Positions 8,472-18,433 of a stretch of 64,000 bases of DNA are shown here, in pieces. A program made the translations under genes and the position numbers. A model generated the notes under the pieces. The model was given only the letters and a program-made list of their open reading frames with translations. It made no database searches and was not told the origin of the DNA. Every line of letters begins with the position of its first letter. Position 1 is the stretch's first letter. Source of the stretch: CAYLHF01 sp964383365 (lineage in GTDB: Bacteria; Bacteroidota; Rhodothermia; Rhodothermales; UBA10348); NCBI GenBank assembly GCA_964383365.1, contig CAYLHF010000006.1:1-64000 (forward strand). Direction: 5' to 3'.

Positions 8472-9943
8472 CGATCCGACCCCGCTGAATCTGGCTTTGG
8501 CGCATGTACTTCCTTGACATTCCGGTCATCAGCTGCCGCCAGCCCATCTACAAGCTGACGACTGTACCGCCAGATGTCGCCTGCACCCAGCGTTAGAATC
8601 ACATCGCCCGGTTTGGCAATAGAGGAAACGTAGGCGGGCATGCCCTTCCGCTCTCGCACATAGTGCACGTCGGTGTGACCATATGATCTCGCCAGGTCGG
8701 CGATCCTGGATCCATCAACTCCTTCGACCGGCTCTTCCCGGGCTCCATATACATCCATGAATACGACGATGTCCGCGTCAAAGAAACTCTTCGCGAACTC
8801 GTCCATGAACTGGACCGTGCGGGAGTACAGATGAGGTTGAAATACAGCGATGATCCGCTCCGACTCCCAACACCTGGTGGCCGCCTGCAATGTCGCACGA
8901 ACTTCCGTCGGATGATGTGCATAGTCGTCTACCACCCGAATGCCACATACATAACCGATCTCCTGCATGCGTCGCTGAACACCCGAGAACGCATCCAGAC
9001 CCGTCTTTATTTCGTCGAACGGCATATCCAATTCCAGGCCGATGGTAATCGCTGCCAGCGCATTCAGGACATTGTGGTTTCCGGGTGCGTGAAGCACAGC
9101 TGAACCCAATCGTATACCGTCCTCCAGCACATCGAATGTCATGTTCATTCCGTCCTGAATCACATTTTCAGCCCGAACATGTGCCTGCCTGGAGAACCCG
9201 TAGGTTATGACCCTCCGATCGATACGGTCCAGCATTAGCTGAACATTTTCATCGTCCAGACAGACGATTGCTGCACCGAAAAATGGCACACTGTTGGCAT
9301 ACTGGGTGAATGCGTCGACCAGGTCATCGAGATCGTCGTAAATATCAAAGTGTTCTGCCTCGATATTGGTGATAACCGCGAGTGAAGGTGTGAGCCTCAG
9401 AAACGTCCGGGCGTACTCATCGGCTTCAACCAGAATGATGTCTCCCTCACCGGAGACGGCGTTGGATCCAAAAACAGAGACTTTCCCTCCAACGATGATC
9501 GTCGGATCGAAGTCGCCGGCCGTCAGCACAGTTCCGGCAATCGAAGTCGTCGTCGTTTTCCCGTGGGTTCCGGCGATACCGATACCATATTTCATCCGAA
9601 TCAGTTCACCGAGCATCACCGACCTGGGAATGATCGGAATTCTTCGGGTTTCGGCTTCTATCGTCTCTGGATTGATCGAAGGTTCGACAGCTGACGAGTA
9701 CACGACGACATCTGCTTCCGCGACATGGTCTCGACGATGTCCCTCGAAAATCGTTGCGCCCAGAGACGTCAGCCTGTCGGTTATGTGCGTCAGGTGCTGA
9801 TCCGATCCGGTCACTGAGAATCCCCGTGCGAGGAGCACCTCGGCAATCGAGCTCATCCCTATCCCGCCGATACCGACCATATGAATACACCTGATCCTGC
9901 CGAACAGTGGTAGTCGTCTCGGTATGTTTCCACGCCTCGTCAT
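8468..9943 (-). CDS. murC: UDP-N-acetylmuramate--L-alanine ligase MurC
   Basis: The protein has 491 residues. MurC adds the first peptide residue, L-Ala, to UDP-MurNAc using ATP. The N-terminal UDP-binding domain shows HMVGIGGIGMSSIAE (21-35). The central ATPase has the P-loop GTHGKTTT at 125-132, and the last domain has VVDDYAHHPTEVRATL, the mark of MurC. The length is normal. It overlaps both neighbours (murG upstream, ftsQ downstream) by four bases. murB and ddl, which often sit here in Proteobacteria, are absent. Confidence 0.97.
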   Translation of the reverse strand: MTRRGNIPRRLPLFGRIRCIHMVGIGGIGMSSIAEVLLARGFSVTGSDQHLTHITDRLTSLGATIFEGHRRDHVAEADVVVYSSAVEPSINPETIEAETRRIPIIPRSVMLGELIRMKYGIGIAGTHGKTTTTSIAGTVLTAGDFDPTIIVGGKVSVFGSNAVSGEGDIILVEADEYARTFLRLTPSLAVITNIEAEHFDIYDDLDDLVDAFTQYANSVPFFGAAIVCLDDENVQLMLDRIDRRVITYGFSRQAHVRAENVIQDGMNMTFDVLEDGIRLGSAVLHAPGNHNVLNALAAITIGLELDMPFDEIKTGLDAFSGVQRRMQEIGYVCGIRVVDDYAHHPTEVRATLQAATRCWESERIIAVFQPHLYSRTVQFMDEFAKSFFDADIVVFMDVYGAREEPVEGVDGSRIADLARSYGHTDVHYVRERKGMPAYVSSIAKPGDVILTLGAGDIWRYSRQLVDGLAAADDRNVKEVHAPKPDSAGSDR

Positions 9944-11064
9944 AGGTTCCTCGTCGAAGCCAGGTGAATAACATCGGCGGCAATTTCGTCGGCCGCGCCG
10001 GGGGTGGCGTGATCACGTGCCTTCTCGGACATCCTATCCAGCTGCTTCCGGTCGGTCCACATTTCCTTCCAGATATCGTAGAGATCCTTTCGGATCTCGT
10101 GTTCGGGCACCACGCGGGCGGCTCCCATGGCGAGGAGTCCACGGGCATTTCTGGTCTGGTGATCGGCCGCCACATGCGGAGAAGGAATCAGAATGGAAGC
10201 CGTTCCGGTGGCGAGCAATTCGCTACAAGTCAGTGCGCCCGATCGACAAATCGCCAAATCCGAAACGTCGTAGGCATAATCCATTCGGTCGATATATGGA
10301 ACAAGTCGAATTCGACTATCCGTGTCGACACGTGACGACACCTCTTCGTAAAACTGCCTCCCCGTCTGCCAGATGACCACGGTATCCGCTTCGGACAAAA
10401 AATCAGGAAGGAGTCTTTCGATAGCCTGATTCAGCGGTTTGCTTCCACCGGATCCCCCTAGAATCAGGAGTACACGCGTCTCCCCGGAGAGGTTGAAATA
10501 TGCTCGGGCGGCACTACGATCGACATCCACAAGATCAGTTCGAGTCGGATTCCCTGATATAGACGTGCGTGATTCGGGAAATACATCCAGTGTCTCCGGA
10601 AAGGCTGCGTGAATTCGATCTGCAAAACGGGATACCATTTTGTTGGTGACGCCCGGGACCGCATTCTGCTCCTGGATGAGGACGGGCCTTCGTCTCTTAT
10701 GGGCAGCCCACATGACCGGTCCCGCTACATATCCTCCCGTCCCGACGGCGACGTCCGCGTCGAACGCTTCAACGAGCTTCCAGCTATCTGCGATGCCCTG
10801 TACCAGCGTAATCGGCATTCGGAAGTTCCGAGCAGTAAACCTGCGCTGAAAACCTTGAGCGTGAATGGCATGAATGGGATATCCCGCCCGCGGAACTTCC
10901 CGCCATTCGATACGCTCCCGCGATCCTGCGAAAGCAACGACGGCGTCCGGTCTCCTGCGCCGAATGGCGTCCGCAATCGCTATTGCCGGAAAGACGTGAC
11001 CACCGGTACCGCCACCGGATAACAACACGCGAGGAGGCCTGATATGGACGGGATGGTTCGTCAT
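9940..11064 (-). CDS. murG: Lipid II synthase MurG
   Basis: The protein has 374 residues. This GT28 transferase adds GlcNAc from UDP-GlcNAc to lipid I on the inner face of the membrane. The first Rossmann domain starts RVLLSGGGTGGHVFPAIAIA (12-31), with the diphosphate-binding GGGTGGH loop at 17-23. The second domain has LLILGGSGGSKPLNQAI and the UDP-GlcNAc region CRSGALTCSELLATGTASILIPSP. It overlaps ftsW and murC by four bases at each end, so ftsW-murG-murC-ftsQ look like a coupled string. Confidence 0.97.
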   Translation of the reverse strand: MTNHPVHIRPPRVLLSGGGTGGHVFPAIAIADAIRRRRPDAVVAFAGSRERIEWREVPRAGYPIHAIHAQGFQRRFTARNFRMPITLVQGIADSWKLVEAFDADVAVGTGGYVAGPVMWAAHKRRRPVLIQEQNAVPGVTNKMVSRFADRIHAAFPETLDVFPESRTSISGNPTRTDLVDVDRSAARAYFNLSGETRVLLILGGSGGSKPLNQAIERLLPDFLSEADTVVIWQTGRQFYEEVSSRVDTDSRIRLVPYIDRMDYAYDVSDLAICRSGALTCSELLATGTASILIPSPHVAADHQTRNARGLLAMGAARVVPEHEIRKDLYDIWKEMWTDRKQLDRMSEKARDHATPGAADEIAADVIHLASTRNL

Positions 11065-12200
11065 TCCACCTGCCTCGACACGTTCAGGAGAATACCCATC
11101 ATCAGGCCATTCGCCATCATCGATGTGCCGCCATACGAAACAAATGGCAGCGGCAACCCGGTGACCGGAAGCAATCCAGCGGTCACAGCAGCATGCACAA
11201 AACCATACAGTATCAGCATGGTTACGAGGCCTACACTCAGGAAGAATCCAAGCGGATCCGGAGCTTTTCGAGCAATTCGGAGCATCCCCCTGAACAGTAT
11301 GATGATATATAGAGCCAGCAGAATGAACGCCCCGACCACTCCAAACTCCTCTGCGATGATAGCATAGATGTAATCGTTGTACGGAGCAGGAAGAAAATCT
11401 TTCTGGACACTCTTTCCCGGCCCTACGCCATATAACCCCCCACGGGCAAACGCGATCAGCGCCTGTTTAGCCTGATATCCCTCCGCTTGATCGGAGAACA
11501 CGTCGACCGCCTCCGTATTCGGGAATATTTTCATCCCGAGGAATGATTCCATTCTGGCCGCACGATGGGGAGAAACCAGTAAGAGACCGTACGCGAGTAT
11601 GAGGCCCACGACACCCAGACCGGCCAGATGCAGAACGCTGACCCTGGCAATAAAGCACATCGCCAGTACCGCCGTCAGGACAAGGGCCGCGGTCGATAAA
11701 TCCTCAATCCCTATGGCGATGACTGTGACCAGAATCCACGCAAAAATTGGAGCGAATGCGTTGGTAAATGATTTTATGTAACGCTGTTTTCTGGCCAGAA
11801 GAAGGGCCACATATACCAGAAGCGTTACTTTCGCAAAATCAGATGGCTGAAAACCAACGGAGCCCACCTGCAACCAACGGGCTGCCCCTCCACTAACAAC
11901 GCCCACGACCCGGACCGCGACCAGCAGAACGAGAGATAGTATCAGAGCATATCTGCTGATTTTGGCGAGAAGGTGATAATCAATCAGGCTGAAAAGACCC
12001 ATTACACCGAGTGCGGCGAGTAGGCGAACGACGTGTCCGATCAAAAATCGTTCGGTGTTCCCTCCTGCTTTGGTCTCGGCCAGGAAAGAAATGGCACTGT
12101 ATACAGCAAATACCCCGATCGCAGACAGCCCGAGAACGCACCAGAGTACGAACTTGTCCGCGGGACGCGAGGCTGACTTAGGGAGTGAAATACTGAGCAT
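11061..12200 (-). CDS. ftsW: Septal peptidoglycan glycosyltransferase FtsW (SEDS family)
   Basis: The protein has 379 residues with about ten membrane helices. Typical SEDS motifs are present: a GGAARW stretch with VGFQPSDFAKV (about 105-123), AYQAKQALIAFARGGLYGVGPG-like sequence around 235-258, and TGLPLPFVSYGGTSM near the end. FtsW polymerises lipid II together with its class B PBP partner, here FtsI in the same operon. It starts 12 bases after murD and overlaps murG by four bases. A role as RodA is unlikely given this position. Confidence 0.95.
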   Translation of the reverse strand: MLSISLPKSASRPADKFVLWCVLGLSAIGVFAVYSAISFLAETKAGGNTERFLIGHVVRLLAALGVMGLFSLIDYHLLAKISRYALILSLVLLVAVRVVGVVSGGAARWLQVGSVGFQPSDFAKVTLLVYVALLLARKQRYIKSFTNAFAPIFAWILVTVIAIGIEDLSTAALVLTAVLAMCFIARVSVLHLAGLGVVGLILAYGLLLVSPHRAARMESFLGMKIFPNTEAVDVFSDQAEGYQAKQALIAFARGGLYGVGPGKSVQKDFLPAPYNDYIYAIIAEEFGVVGAFILLALYIIILFRGMLRIARKAPDPLGFFLSVGLVTMLILYGFVHAAVTAGLLPVTGLPLPFVSYGGTSMMANGLMMGILLNVSRQVE

Positions 12201-12212
12201 TTCTCGTACCGA

Positions 12213-13604
12213 TCAGAGGTTTGCTACCAGGTGCCGAAACACATCACCCCGATGCTCAAAGCTCTCGAACATATCGAACGACGAACACGCGGGGCTGAGT
12301 AGAACGACTTCTCCCGAACGGGAGAGTAAAGAAGCATATCGAACGGCGTCAGAGAGACTTTCCGCCCGAACACGTTGATCTACGTATGGGCCTAATTCGG
12401 TATCCAGCTTCGATCCGGCCTCACCAATCGATATCAATACGCGAACCCTGTTTTGTACGAGTTCCACGAGACTCGCATAATCGTTTCCCTTATCCCGACC
12501 TCCTGCGATCAAAATAACCGGTTGTGAGTAGCTTTCGAGGGCGTACCACACCGCATTGACATTGGTGGCTTTAGAGTCGTTTACGTACTCGACTCCGTCC
12601 ACTTCGCGAATAAATTCGAGGCGGTGCGGAACGCCCTCGAAGGTAGCGAGGCTGTTGCGCACGTCCCCGCTCCCAACCTCCATAACGCGGGCTGCAATGG
12701 CAGCAGCCAGTGCGTTGGACGCATTATGCCTTCCGGTCAGCGATAATTCGTTCTTCTGCATGAGCACCTCGTTCGTTTGCTCCGTATTCAGATACAGCAT
12801 GTCGTCGCGGAAAAACCCTGCTGCACCTATGGAATTGTTAATAGAAAAGCCCATCAACCGGGGACCGTCATCTTCGTCGACCGATGGTAGTCCCGAGACA
12901 ATCCTCTCATCGTCCATGTTGTAAATGAGTGTATCCTCCGGCCCCTGGTTCTTGAAAATGCGTGCCTTGCTTCCTGCGTACAGGCTCATGGACTGGCTGT
13001 ATCGATCCAGGTGATCGGGAGTGATGTTCAGCATCACAGCAATATTCGGGTGGAATTCGGCCGTATGGTCAAGCTGAAAACTGGATACTTCGAGTACGAT
13101 GAGGTCCCCTTTCTGAGATTTCAGGACGACATCGGAAAATGGAATCCCGATATTTCCGGCGATCCACGTTTTTCGTCCAGACCGCTTCATGATGTCCCCT
13201 AACAGAAGGGTCGTCGTGGTTTTTCCATTTGAACCCGTTATCGCCGCGACATCCGCCGGACAGTACCAGGAGGCGACTTCCAATTCAGAATAGCAGGGAA
13301 TCCCGTTCTCCAGGAGTTGGATCATCGGCGGCGAGGAATCGGAAACTCCGGGACTGACGACCACGAGATCAGCTTGTGCCAGCCGCTCGGTATGTCCGTC
13401 TTCTTCAAAATCGATGTCCAGTTTCGAAAAAACGGATTTGGCACCGTCGGTCAGTGGAGCCGAGTCAGAGACGAATACATGCATTCCCCGAGCATGCAAT
13501 AGTCTCGCGACCGATTGACCACTCCGTCCTCCTCCGATCACGGATACGCGACTGGAGGTCATGGGCTGTATGTCTGCCGTGATGGGCATTTCCTGGATAC
13601 TCAT
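12213..13604 (-). CDS. murD: UDP-N-acetylmuramoylalanine--D-glutamate ligase MurD
   Basis: The protein has 463 residues. It adds D-Glu to UDP-MurNAc-L-Ala with ATP. The N-terminal Rossmann domain shows VSVIGGGRSGQSVARLL (20-36). The ATPase P-loop is GSNGKTT at 124-130, followed by LEVSSFQLD, a MurD hallmark. The third domain has YVNDSKATNVNAVWYALES and ILIAGGRDKGNDY, both diagnostic. The stop lies 12 bases before ftsW; the start overlaps the mraY stop by four bases. Confidence 0.97.
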   Translation of the reverse strand: MSIQEMPITADIQPMTSSRVSVIGGGRSGQSVARLLHARGMHVFVSDSAPLTDGAKSVFSKLDIDFEEDGHTERLAQADLVVVSPGVSDSSPPMIQLLENGIPCYSELEVASWYCPADVAAITGSNGKTTTTLLLGDIMKRSGRKTWIAGNIGIPFSDVVLKSQKGDLIVLEVSSFQLDHTAEFHPNIAVMLNITPDHLDRYSQSMSLYAGSKARIFKNQGPEDTLIYNMDDERIVSGLPSVDEDDGPRLMGFSINNSIGAAGFFRDDMLYLNTEQTNEVLMQKNELSLTGRHNASNALAAAIAARVMEVGSGDVRNSLATFEGVPHRLEFIREVDGVEYVNDSKATNVNAVWYALESYSQPVILIAGGRDKGNDYASLVELVQNRVRVLISIGEAGSKLDTELGPYVDQRVRAESLSDAVRYASLLSRSGEVVLLSPACSSFDMFESFEHRGDVFRHLVANL

Positions 13605-14758
13605 CTGATTCTGAGAACGAGCAGGGCCGCGATCACGGTCGCGGCAGTTACAAGCCAGAATCGGATTACGATCTTGGCCTCATGCATTCCCGTCGCCTCG
13701 AAGTGGTGATGAATCGGTGCCATTCGAAAAACCCGTTTCCCGACACCGCTCTTTTTCCTGGTGTGTCTGAACCAGGACGTCTGAATGATGACCGAAAGAG
13801 TCTCCATGAAGAAAACGGCACAGAGGAGCGGAAGCAGCAGTTCTTTCCGAATGAGGAGTGTCATGGTGCCGACTGCCGCACCCAGCGAGAGCGCCCCCGT
13901 ATCCCCCATGAAGACAGAGGCCGGATACCCGTTAAACCAGAGGAAGCCGAAACAGGCGCTCGCAAGAGCCGCAGCAAAAATGGTCAGTTCGCCGGCACCG
14001 GGTAGGAACAGTTCGTTCAGAAAGTCAGCAAAGACTGCGTTTCCAGCGATGTATGACAGAGCCGTCAGACCAAGAGCTACGATGCCGGTTACTCCTGCAG
14101 CCAGTCCGTCGAGTCCGTCGGTCAGATTCACCGCGTTGGACAACGCGGTGATGATGAAGATCACCACGGGGATGTAGACCAACCACCCGAGATCGATGGT
14201 CTCGATCCAGAATCGGAAAATGTTGTAGTCGAATGTCTCGTCCTTGACGAACGGCAGGTAGGTCAGCGTGTTGATATCACTGAATTGGGGATGAAAATAG
14301 AGAATGGAGCCGACGATCATACCCAGTGAAATCTGTCCGATGAGCTTGATTCTGGCCGGCAACCCACTCTTGTCTTTTCTGATGACCTTTATATAATCGT
14401 CGGCAAAACCAAACGCTCCCATCCACGCCGTCGACAGAAGAATGAGCCATACGTACACCTCTGCGACGGCTCCCCACAGCAGAGTCGAACCCAGGACGGA
14501 GAGGAGAATAATGAGACCGCCCATGGTGGGCGTTCCCGATTTGCTCGAATGATCAACGATACCCGCCTGGACTCCTACTCGGATCTGTTCCTCCAACTGC
14601 TGCCGCTTCAGCCACGCTATGATGCTTCTGCCCGCGACGAGTGCAATCAGAAGCGACGTGATCGCAGCCAGCGATGCCCTGACAGTTATATACTGAATCG
14701 CCTGAAAGCCCGGAGGCTGAAAGGTCCTTTCCAGATATTGTATGATGTAATAGAGCAT
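13601..14758 (-). CDS. mraY: Phospho-N-acetylmuramoyl-pentapeptide transferase MraY
   Basis: The protein has 385 residues with ten predicted membrane helices. MraY attaches phospho-MurNAc-pentapeptide to undecaprenyl phosphate, making lipid I. Signature stretches are SGTPTMGGLIIL (about 74-85), FADDYIKV with the metal-binding aspartates, NAVNLTDGLDGLAAG, FMGDTGALSLG, and the loop MAPIHHHFE near the C-terminus. It follows murE by 27 bases. murF, which usually sits between murE and mraY in Proteobacteria and Firmicutes, is not here. Confidence 0.98.
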   Translation of the reverse strand: MLYYIIQYLERTFQPPGFQAIQYITVRASLAAITSLLIALVAGRSIIAWLKRQQLEEQIRVGVQAGIVDHSSKSGTPTMGGLIILLSVLGSTLLWGAVAEVYVWLILLSTAWMGAFGFADDYIKVIRKDKSGLPARIKLIGQISLGMIVGSILYFHPQFSDINTLTYLPFVKDETFDYNIFRFWIETIDLGWLVYIPVVIFIITALSNAVNLTDGLDGLAAGVTGIVALGLTALSYIAGNAVFADFLNELFLPGAGELTIFAAALASACFGFLWFNGYPASVFMGDTGALSLGAAVGTMTLLIRKELLLPLLCAVFFMETLSVIIQTSWFRHTRKKSGVGKRVFRMAPIHHHFEATGMHEAKIVIRFWLVTAATVIAALLVLRIR

Positions 14759-14785
14759 AGGTCCGTGTTCAGTACACGGCGTGGT

Positions 14786-16291
14786 TTATGGCTTTCCGGG
14801 CCGCCCGGAATGGTGGAGTGTTTCTTGAGAAGAAAAATATCTTTGTACTTTCAGTCGGTCATCGAAGGGGATCTCCCTGTCACCAATGACCTGGACCGTC
14901 TCGTGACCTTTTCCGGCAATCAGAATTATGTCTCCCGGAAGACTTCCGTCTGCTGCGGCCGCGATGGCCTCCTCCCGCTCGACAATACGGGCCGTGTTCT
15001 CCGGTGCCACCATTCCGGAACAGACGTCCTCGATAATCCGGAGAGGATCTTCGAAACGGGGATTATCGCTCGTCACGATTACCCGGTCTGCCAGGCGCTC
15101 GGCGATCGCTCCCATTTGGGCCCGCTTCCCGGTATCTCTGTTTCCCCCGCACCCAAAAACGCACCACACACGTCGCTTCTTTTTCATTCCGCCGATCGCC
15201 CGGAGAACATGTTCCAGGGCATCCGGTGTGTGGGCATAATCGATGATGACGGGTCTGTCGTTACTACCTTCGATAACTTCAAATCTGCCTGGAACCGGGT
15301 CAGCGGTTTCAAGCGCTGTGAGTACGCGGTCGGGCTCCATCCCCAGTGCCAGCCCACATCCGTATGCCGCTGCCAGGTTGGCCGCATTGAACGCACCGGA
15401 GAGCCTGAACCGTGTATCGTGCCCGTCGATCTTCATTTGCAAACCATGGATCGAGTCGTGGGTAAGCTCGTATCGTATATCGGCGGTCCGATCCGTGCCG
15501 TACGTAATAGATCGTGTTGAGAGGGAATTTTTAATACTCGCTCCGGACGGATCGTCCATGTTCACCACACCCGTCGCGTCGGACGATAGCTCCTCGAACA
15601 AGCGTGTTTTCGCCTCCAGATAGCAAGATTCTGAACCATGATAATCCAGATGATCCCGCGTCAGATTGGTAAAAATCGCCACATCCACATCTGCTATCCG
15701 GATGCGGTGCTGGTCGAGGGCGTGCGAAGAGAGTTCCATCGAACAGGCTGCGCAACCTGTATCTCGCATGGTGGCCAGTAGTTGGTACACTCGGGTCGGG
15801 GAGGGGGTAGTCTGCGTCGCTCCGTGCATCAGACGCCCATCGTAATAGCCGGTTGTACCGATGAATCCGGTCCGGTAACCAACACACTCCAGAAGATGCC
15901 TCGATAGCGTCGCCACGGTTGTCTTTCCGTTGGTCCCGGTCACACCGACGATTTTCAGTGCTTCTCCGGGATCATCAACGTGCATCGAAGCAATCTCTAC
16001 GAGTGCCCTCCTGGAGTCTGACACATGAACGAAAGCGGTATCTGATCGAGTAGATGTAGATTCTTCCGGCTCACTTTCACACACGATGACACGGACCCCT
16101 TGCTTCATCGCCTGCGGTATGAACCGGTGACCATCGACAGAACTACCCTTGACGGCGACAAAACAGGACGTCGGACCCGCCTCGCGGCTGTCAGCCGTCA
16201 GGTGGTCGTATTGTACCGGTTCACCCGGCTTGTATCCAGCCAGCAATCCCTTGGCTGCGATCCTCTCTACCATGTCATTAAGTTGAATCAT
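14786..16291 (-). CDS. murE: UDP-MurNAc-tripeptide synthetase MurE (meso-DAP type)
   Basis: The protein has 501 residues. It adds the third stem residue. The N-terminal domain has LTADSREAGPTSCFVAVKG (31-49). The ATPase P-loop TGTNGKTT is at 118-125, followed by a PSPTRVYQLL stretch. The C-terminal domain has IDYAHTPDALEHVL (350-363) and the substrate motif DNPR at 409-412; DNPR marks enzymes that use meso-diaminopimelate rather than lysine. It lies 48 bases after ftsI and 27 bases before mraY. Confidence 0.97.
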   Translation of the reverse strand: MIQLNDMVERIAAKGLLAGYKPGEPVQYDHLTADSREAGPTSCFVAVKGSSVDGHRFIPQAMKQGVRVIVCESEPEESTSTRSDTAFVHVSDSRRALVEIASMHVDDPGEALKIVGVTGTNGKTTVATLSRHLLECVGYRTGFIGTTGYYDGRLMHGATQTTPSPTRVYQLLATMRDTGCAACSMELSSHALDQHRIRIADVDVAIFTNLTRDHLDYHGSESCYLEAKTRLFEELSSDATGVVNMDDPSGASIKNSLSTRSITYGTDRTADIRYELTHDSIHGLQMKIDGHDTRFRLSGAFNAANLAAAYGCGLALGMEPDRVLTALETADPVPGRFEVIEGSNDRPVIIDYAHTPDALEHVLRAIGGMKKKRRVWCVFGCGGNRDTGKRAQMGAIAERLADRVIVTSDNPRFEDPLRIIEDVCSGMVAPENTARIVEREEAIAAAADGSLPGDIILIAGKGHETVQVIGDREIPFDDRLKVQRYFSSQETLHHSGRPGKP

Positions 16292-16339
16292 CGAATCAAC
16301 AATCCTTTCCGTCCATATCCGATCTTTTTTGCTTTCTGC

Positions 16340-18418
16340 TCATCTGCATTGCAATACGGCCGTCGTGCCTATTGGCTCTCCGGCACCGGGCCACTGTTTG
16401 TAGACGCTCCCGTTACCTTCTATCCGCGACTTTATACCTCTATCAGAGAGAATGAAATTTGCATCCCTCACGCCGAGTCCGACCACATCCGGCATCGTTC
16501 CCATTTCGTCATCCGACGCGACCTTCAATTCGATTACTTCGCCGGTCGAGACCCGTAGTTTTCCCCCGTCTGACTGGGCAATTACCCGGCGACGCGTATC
16601 TGAGGAACCAGACGAAAATGCTTCAAGTCCGGCCGCCCGCAGCTGTCTGGTCGCAACGGCTACGGGAAGGCCTACCACACCCGGTACGGATGACTCCGAA
16701 AGTCGTATCCGAGAATCGTCCCGGCTTACGTTATTTGCCCCTGGCATCGTCGCCAACCAACGAGTGGCAATCCGCCTGAAAACAGGTGCGGCGACTACGC
16801 CACCATAAATGCTTTTGGCTGGTCTGTCCATGAGTACCAGTAATGCAACAGTCGGGTGTTCGCTCGGAAAAAAGCCAACAAACGTCGCACGATATTTCCC
16901 GATATATCGCCCGTTCTCGACGATGCGTGCCGTACCTGTTTTACCGGCTATTCGAACGCCCTCTATCGCCGCCTCTCTGGCCGTACCCGATTCCACTACT
17001 TCCTCGAAAGCCGGCATCAGGGTCCGGGCTGTGACTGGAAGGAATGCTCTCCGAACGGAATCCTGCGCCGCCATCCAGACGGTATGTCCGGTCACGTCTC
17101 GTCTCTCGGCGACCAGGTGAGGCCTGACCAACAGCCCGTGATTTGCGAGCGAGCTGTACGCCGCAAGAATCTGGATCGGAGTCACCTCTATCTCGTATCC
17201 GCGGCTCATAGCTGATTTGGTAGGTCCAGACCACCGGGAAGGCCGTTTGAGCCTGCCTGGGACTTCACCGGGAAGATCTATTCCGGTCGGGATTCCAAAT
17301 CCCAGGTTCCGGGCGTATTGATAGAGTGTCGCAGGCCTCATACCCTCCACGACTTTTGCAACGCCCACATTACTCGAGAGTGATAGCACTTCCCAGAAGG
17401 GTATGCGTCCGTGCGGATGCGTGTCACGAAGCGTTCGACCGAACTGGACGAGCGTCCCGTCTCCGGTATCTACGGTATCTGACATGGAGATCAATCCGGA
17501 CTCGACAGCCGCGACAGCAGAAATCAACTTGAATGAGGAACCCGGCTCGATCTGATCGGAAATAGCGTGATTTCGCCTGCTGGAGATCGGAAAGCCTGCG
17601 GCGTTATTGGGATCGAACGTCGGGAAATTTGCCATTCCGAGAATAGCGCCAGTTCTTGGATCCATCGCCACGGCAGTAGCCCAGTCGGCCCCGGCGTCGA
17701 CGGCGCCAGCTCTCAGTTCTTCCTCCATGATCGCCTGTCGCGCCAGATCGAGCGTGAGAACGACGCTTTCACCATGAACAGGGGGCTGCCCGGCTCCCCC
17801 GGCCGTCTCCTTTAACCGGCGCTTCATGTCTCGTCTGAGTACGCGTCGACCGGGAGTGCCCTTCAGGTAGTCATTATAAGATTGCTCGATTCCGGCAATA
17901 CCATTCCGGTCGGCATCCACATGTCCCAAAATATGAGAGGCTACTTTCCCGTAATTGTACCGTCTGGAAACACGGCGTTCAATTTTGACCCCGGGTATGG
18001 TGGAAATCGATTCTCTGTCCCGATCGTCCAGCACGATATTCCGGGCCACGAGAACGTATCTGGGACTCGTACGACTTCTGATTGTACGTCTCACCTGACT
18101 TACCGTCCGGTTAGTCACGCGTGATAGCCGGGAATAAAAGTCTTGCGACCGGGCGGAGAATCCGGCTGTCGTCGGGTCGAGTGCTATATCGAACCGTTCA
18201 ACATTGGCAGCCAGTGTTCGACCGTTTCGATCCAGGATGGCCCCCCTGAGGGCAGGCACCTGTGCGTATGCTGTCGCCTGTTGTTCCCCTTCTGTCCGAA
18301 GAGCGTCACCTGTCACAAATGCCAGGTTGAATACCTGCAAAACAACCAGTACGGGGACGATACTGACGAGCGTCAGCATGACATACATTCTGGCTAATAT
18401 TTGATCTCTTGGTTTCAC
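16340..18418 (-). CDS. ftsI: Division-specific class B penicillin-binding protein FtsI with two PASTA domains
   Basis: The protein has 692 residues. One membrane helix (about 12-35) is followed by the pedestal domain (RGAILDRNGRTLA, 58-70) and a transpeptidase with the three active-site motifs SSFK (nucleophile S294, K297), SSN (348-350) and KTG (493-495). Two PASTA repeats close the protein (about 577-633 and 641-692), which bind nascent peptidoglycan or stalk partners. FtsI cross-links septal wall and works with FtsW. PASTA tails are common on PBPs of Firmicutes and also occur in Bacteroidota FtsI. It lies 15 bases after the FtsL-like gene. Confidence 0.95.
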   Translation of the reverse strand: MKPRDQILARMYVMLTLVSIVPVLVVLQVFNLAFVTGDALRTEGEQQATAYAQVPALRGAILDRNGRTLAANVERFDIALDPTTAGFSARSQDFYSRLSRVTNRTVSQVRRTIRSRTSPRYVLVARNIVLDDRDRESISTIPGVKIERRVSRRYNYGKVASHILGHVDADRNGIAGIEQSYNDYLKGTPGRRVLRRDMKRRLKETAGGAGQPPVHGESVVLTLDLARQAIMEEELRAGAVDAGADWATAVAMDPRTGAILGMANFPTFDPNNAAGFPISSRRNHAISDQIEPGSSFKLISAVAAVESGLISMSDTVDTGDGTLVQFGRTLRDTHPHGRIPFWEVLSLSSNVGVAKVVEGMRPATLYQYARNLGFGIPTGIDLPGEVPGRLKRPSRWSGPTKSAMSRGYEIEVTPIQILAAYSSLANHGLLVRPHLVAERRDVTGHTVWMAAQDSVRRAFLPVTARTLMPAFEEVVESGTAREAAIEGVRIAGKTGTARIVENGRYIGKYRATFVGFFPSEHPTVALLVLMDRPAKSIYGGVVAAPVFRRIATRWLATMPGANNVSRDDSRIRLSESSVPGVVGLPVAVATRQLRAAGLEAFSSGSSDTRRRVIAQSDGGKLRVSTGEVIELKVASDDEMGTMPDVVGLGVRDANFILSDRGIKSRIEGNGSVYKQWPGAGEPIGTTAVLQCR

Positions 18419-18433
18419 GTAGGAGAGATATGG

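Noticed and set aside
8022..8558. 178-codon plus-strand frame across ftsQ and murC
   Set aside because: It is antisense to certain coding sequence, with no recognisable domain.
14549..15520. 323-codon plus-strand frame across mraY and murE
   Set aside because: Both genes beneath it are unmistakable; this frame shows no motif.
18406..18430. Third parS-like sequence (GTTTCACGTAGG) at the ftsI start
   Set aside because: Only one half-site matches; the second arm is not conserved.
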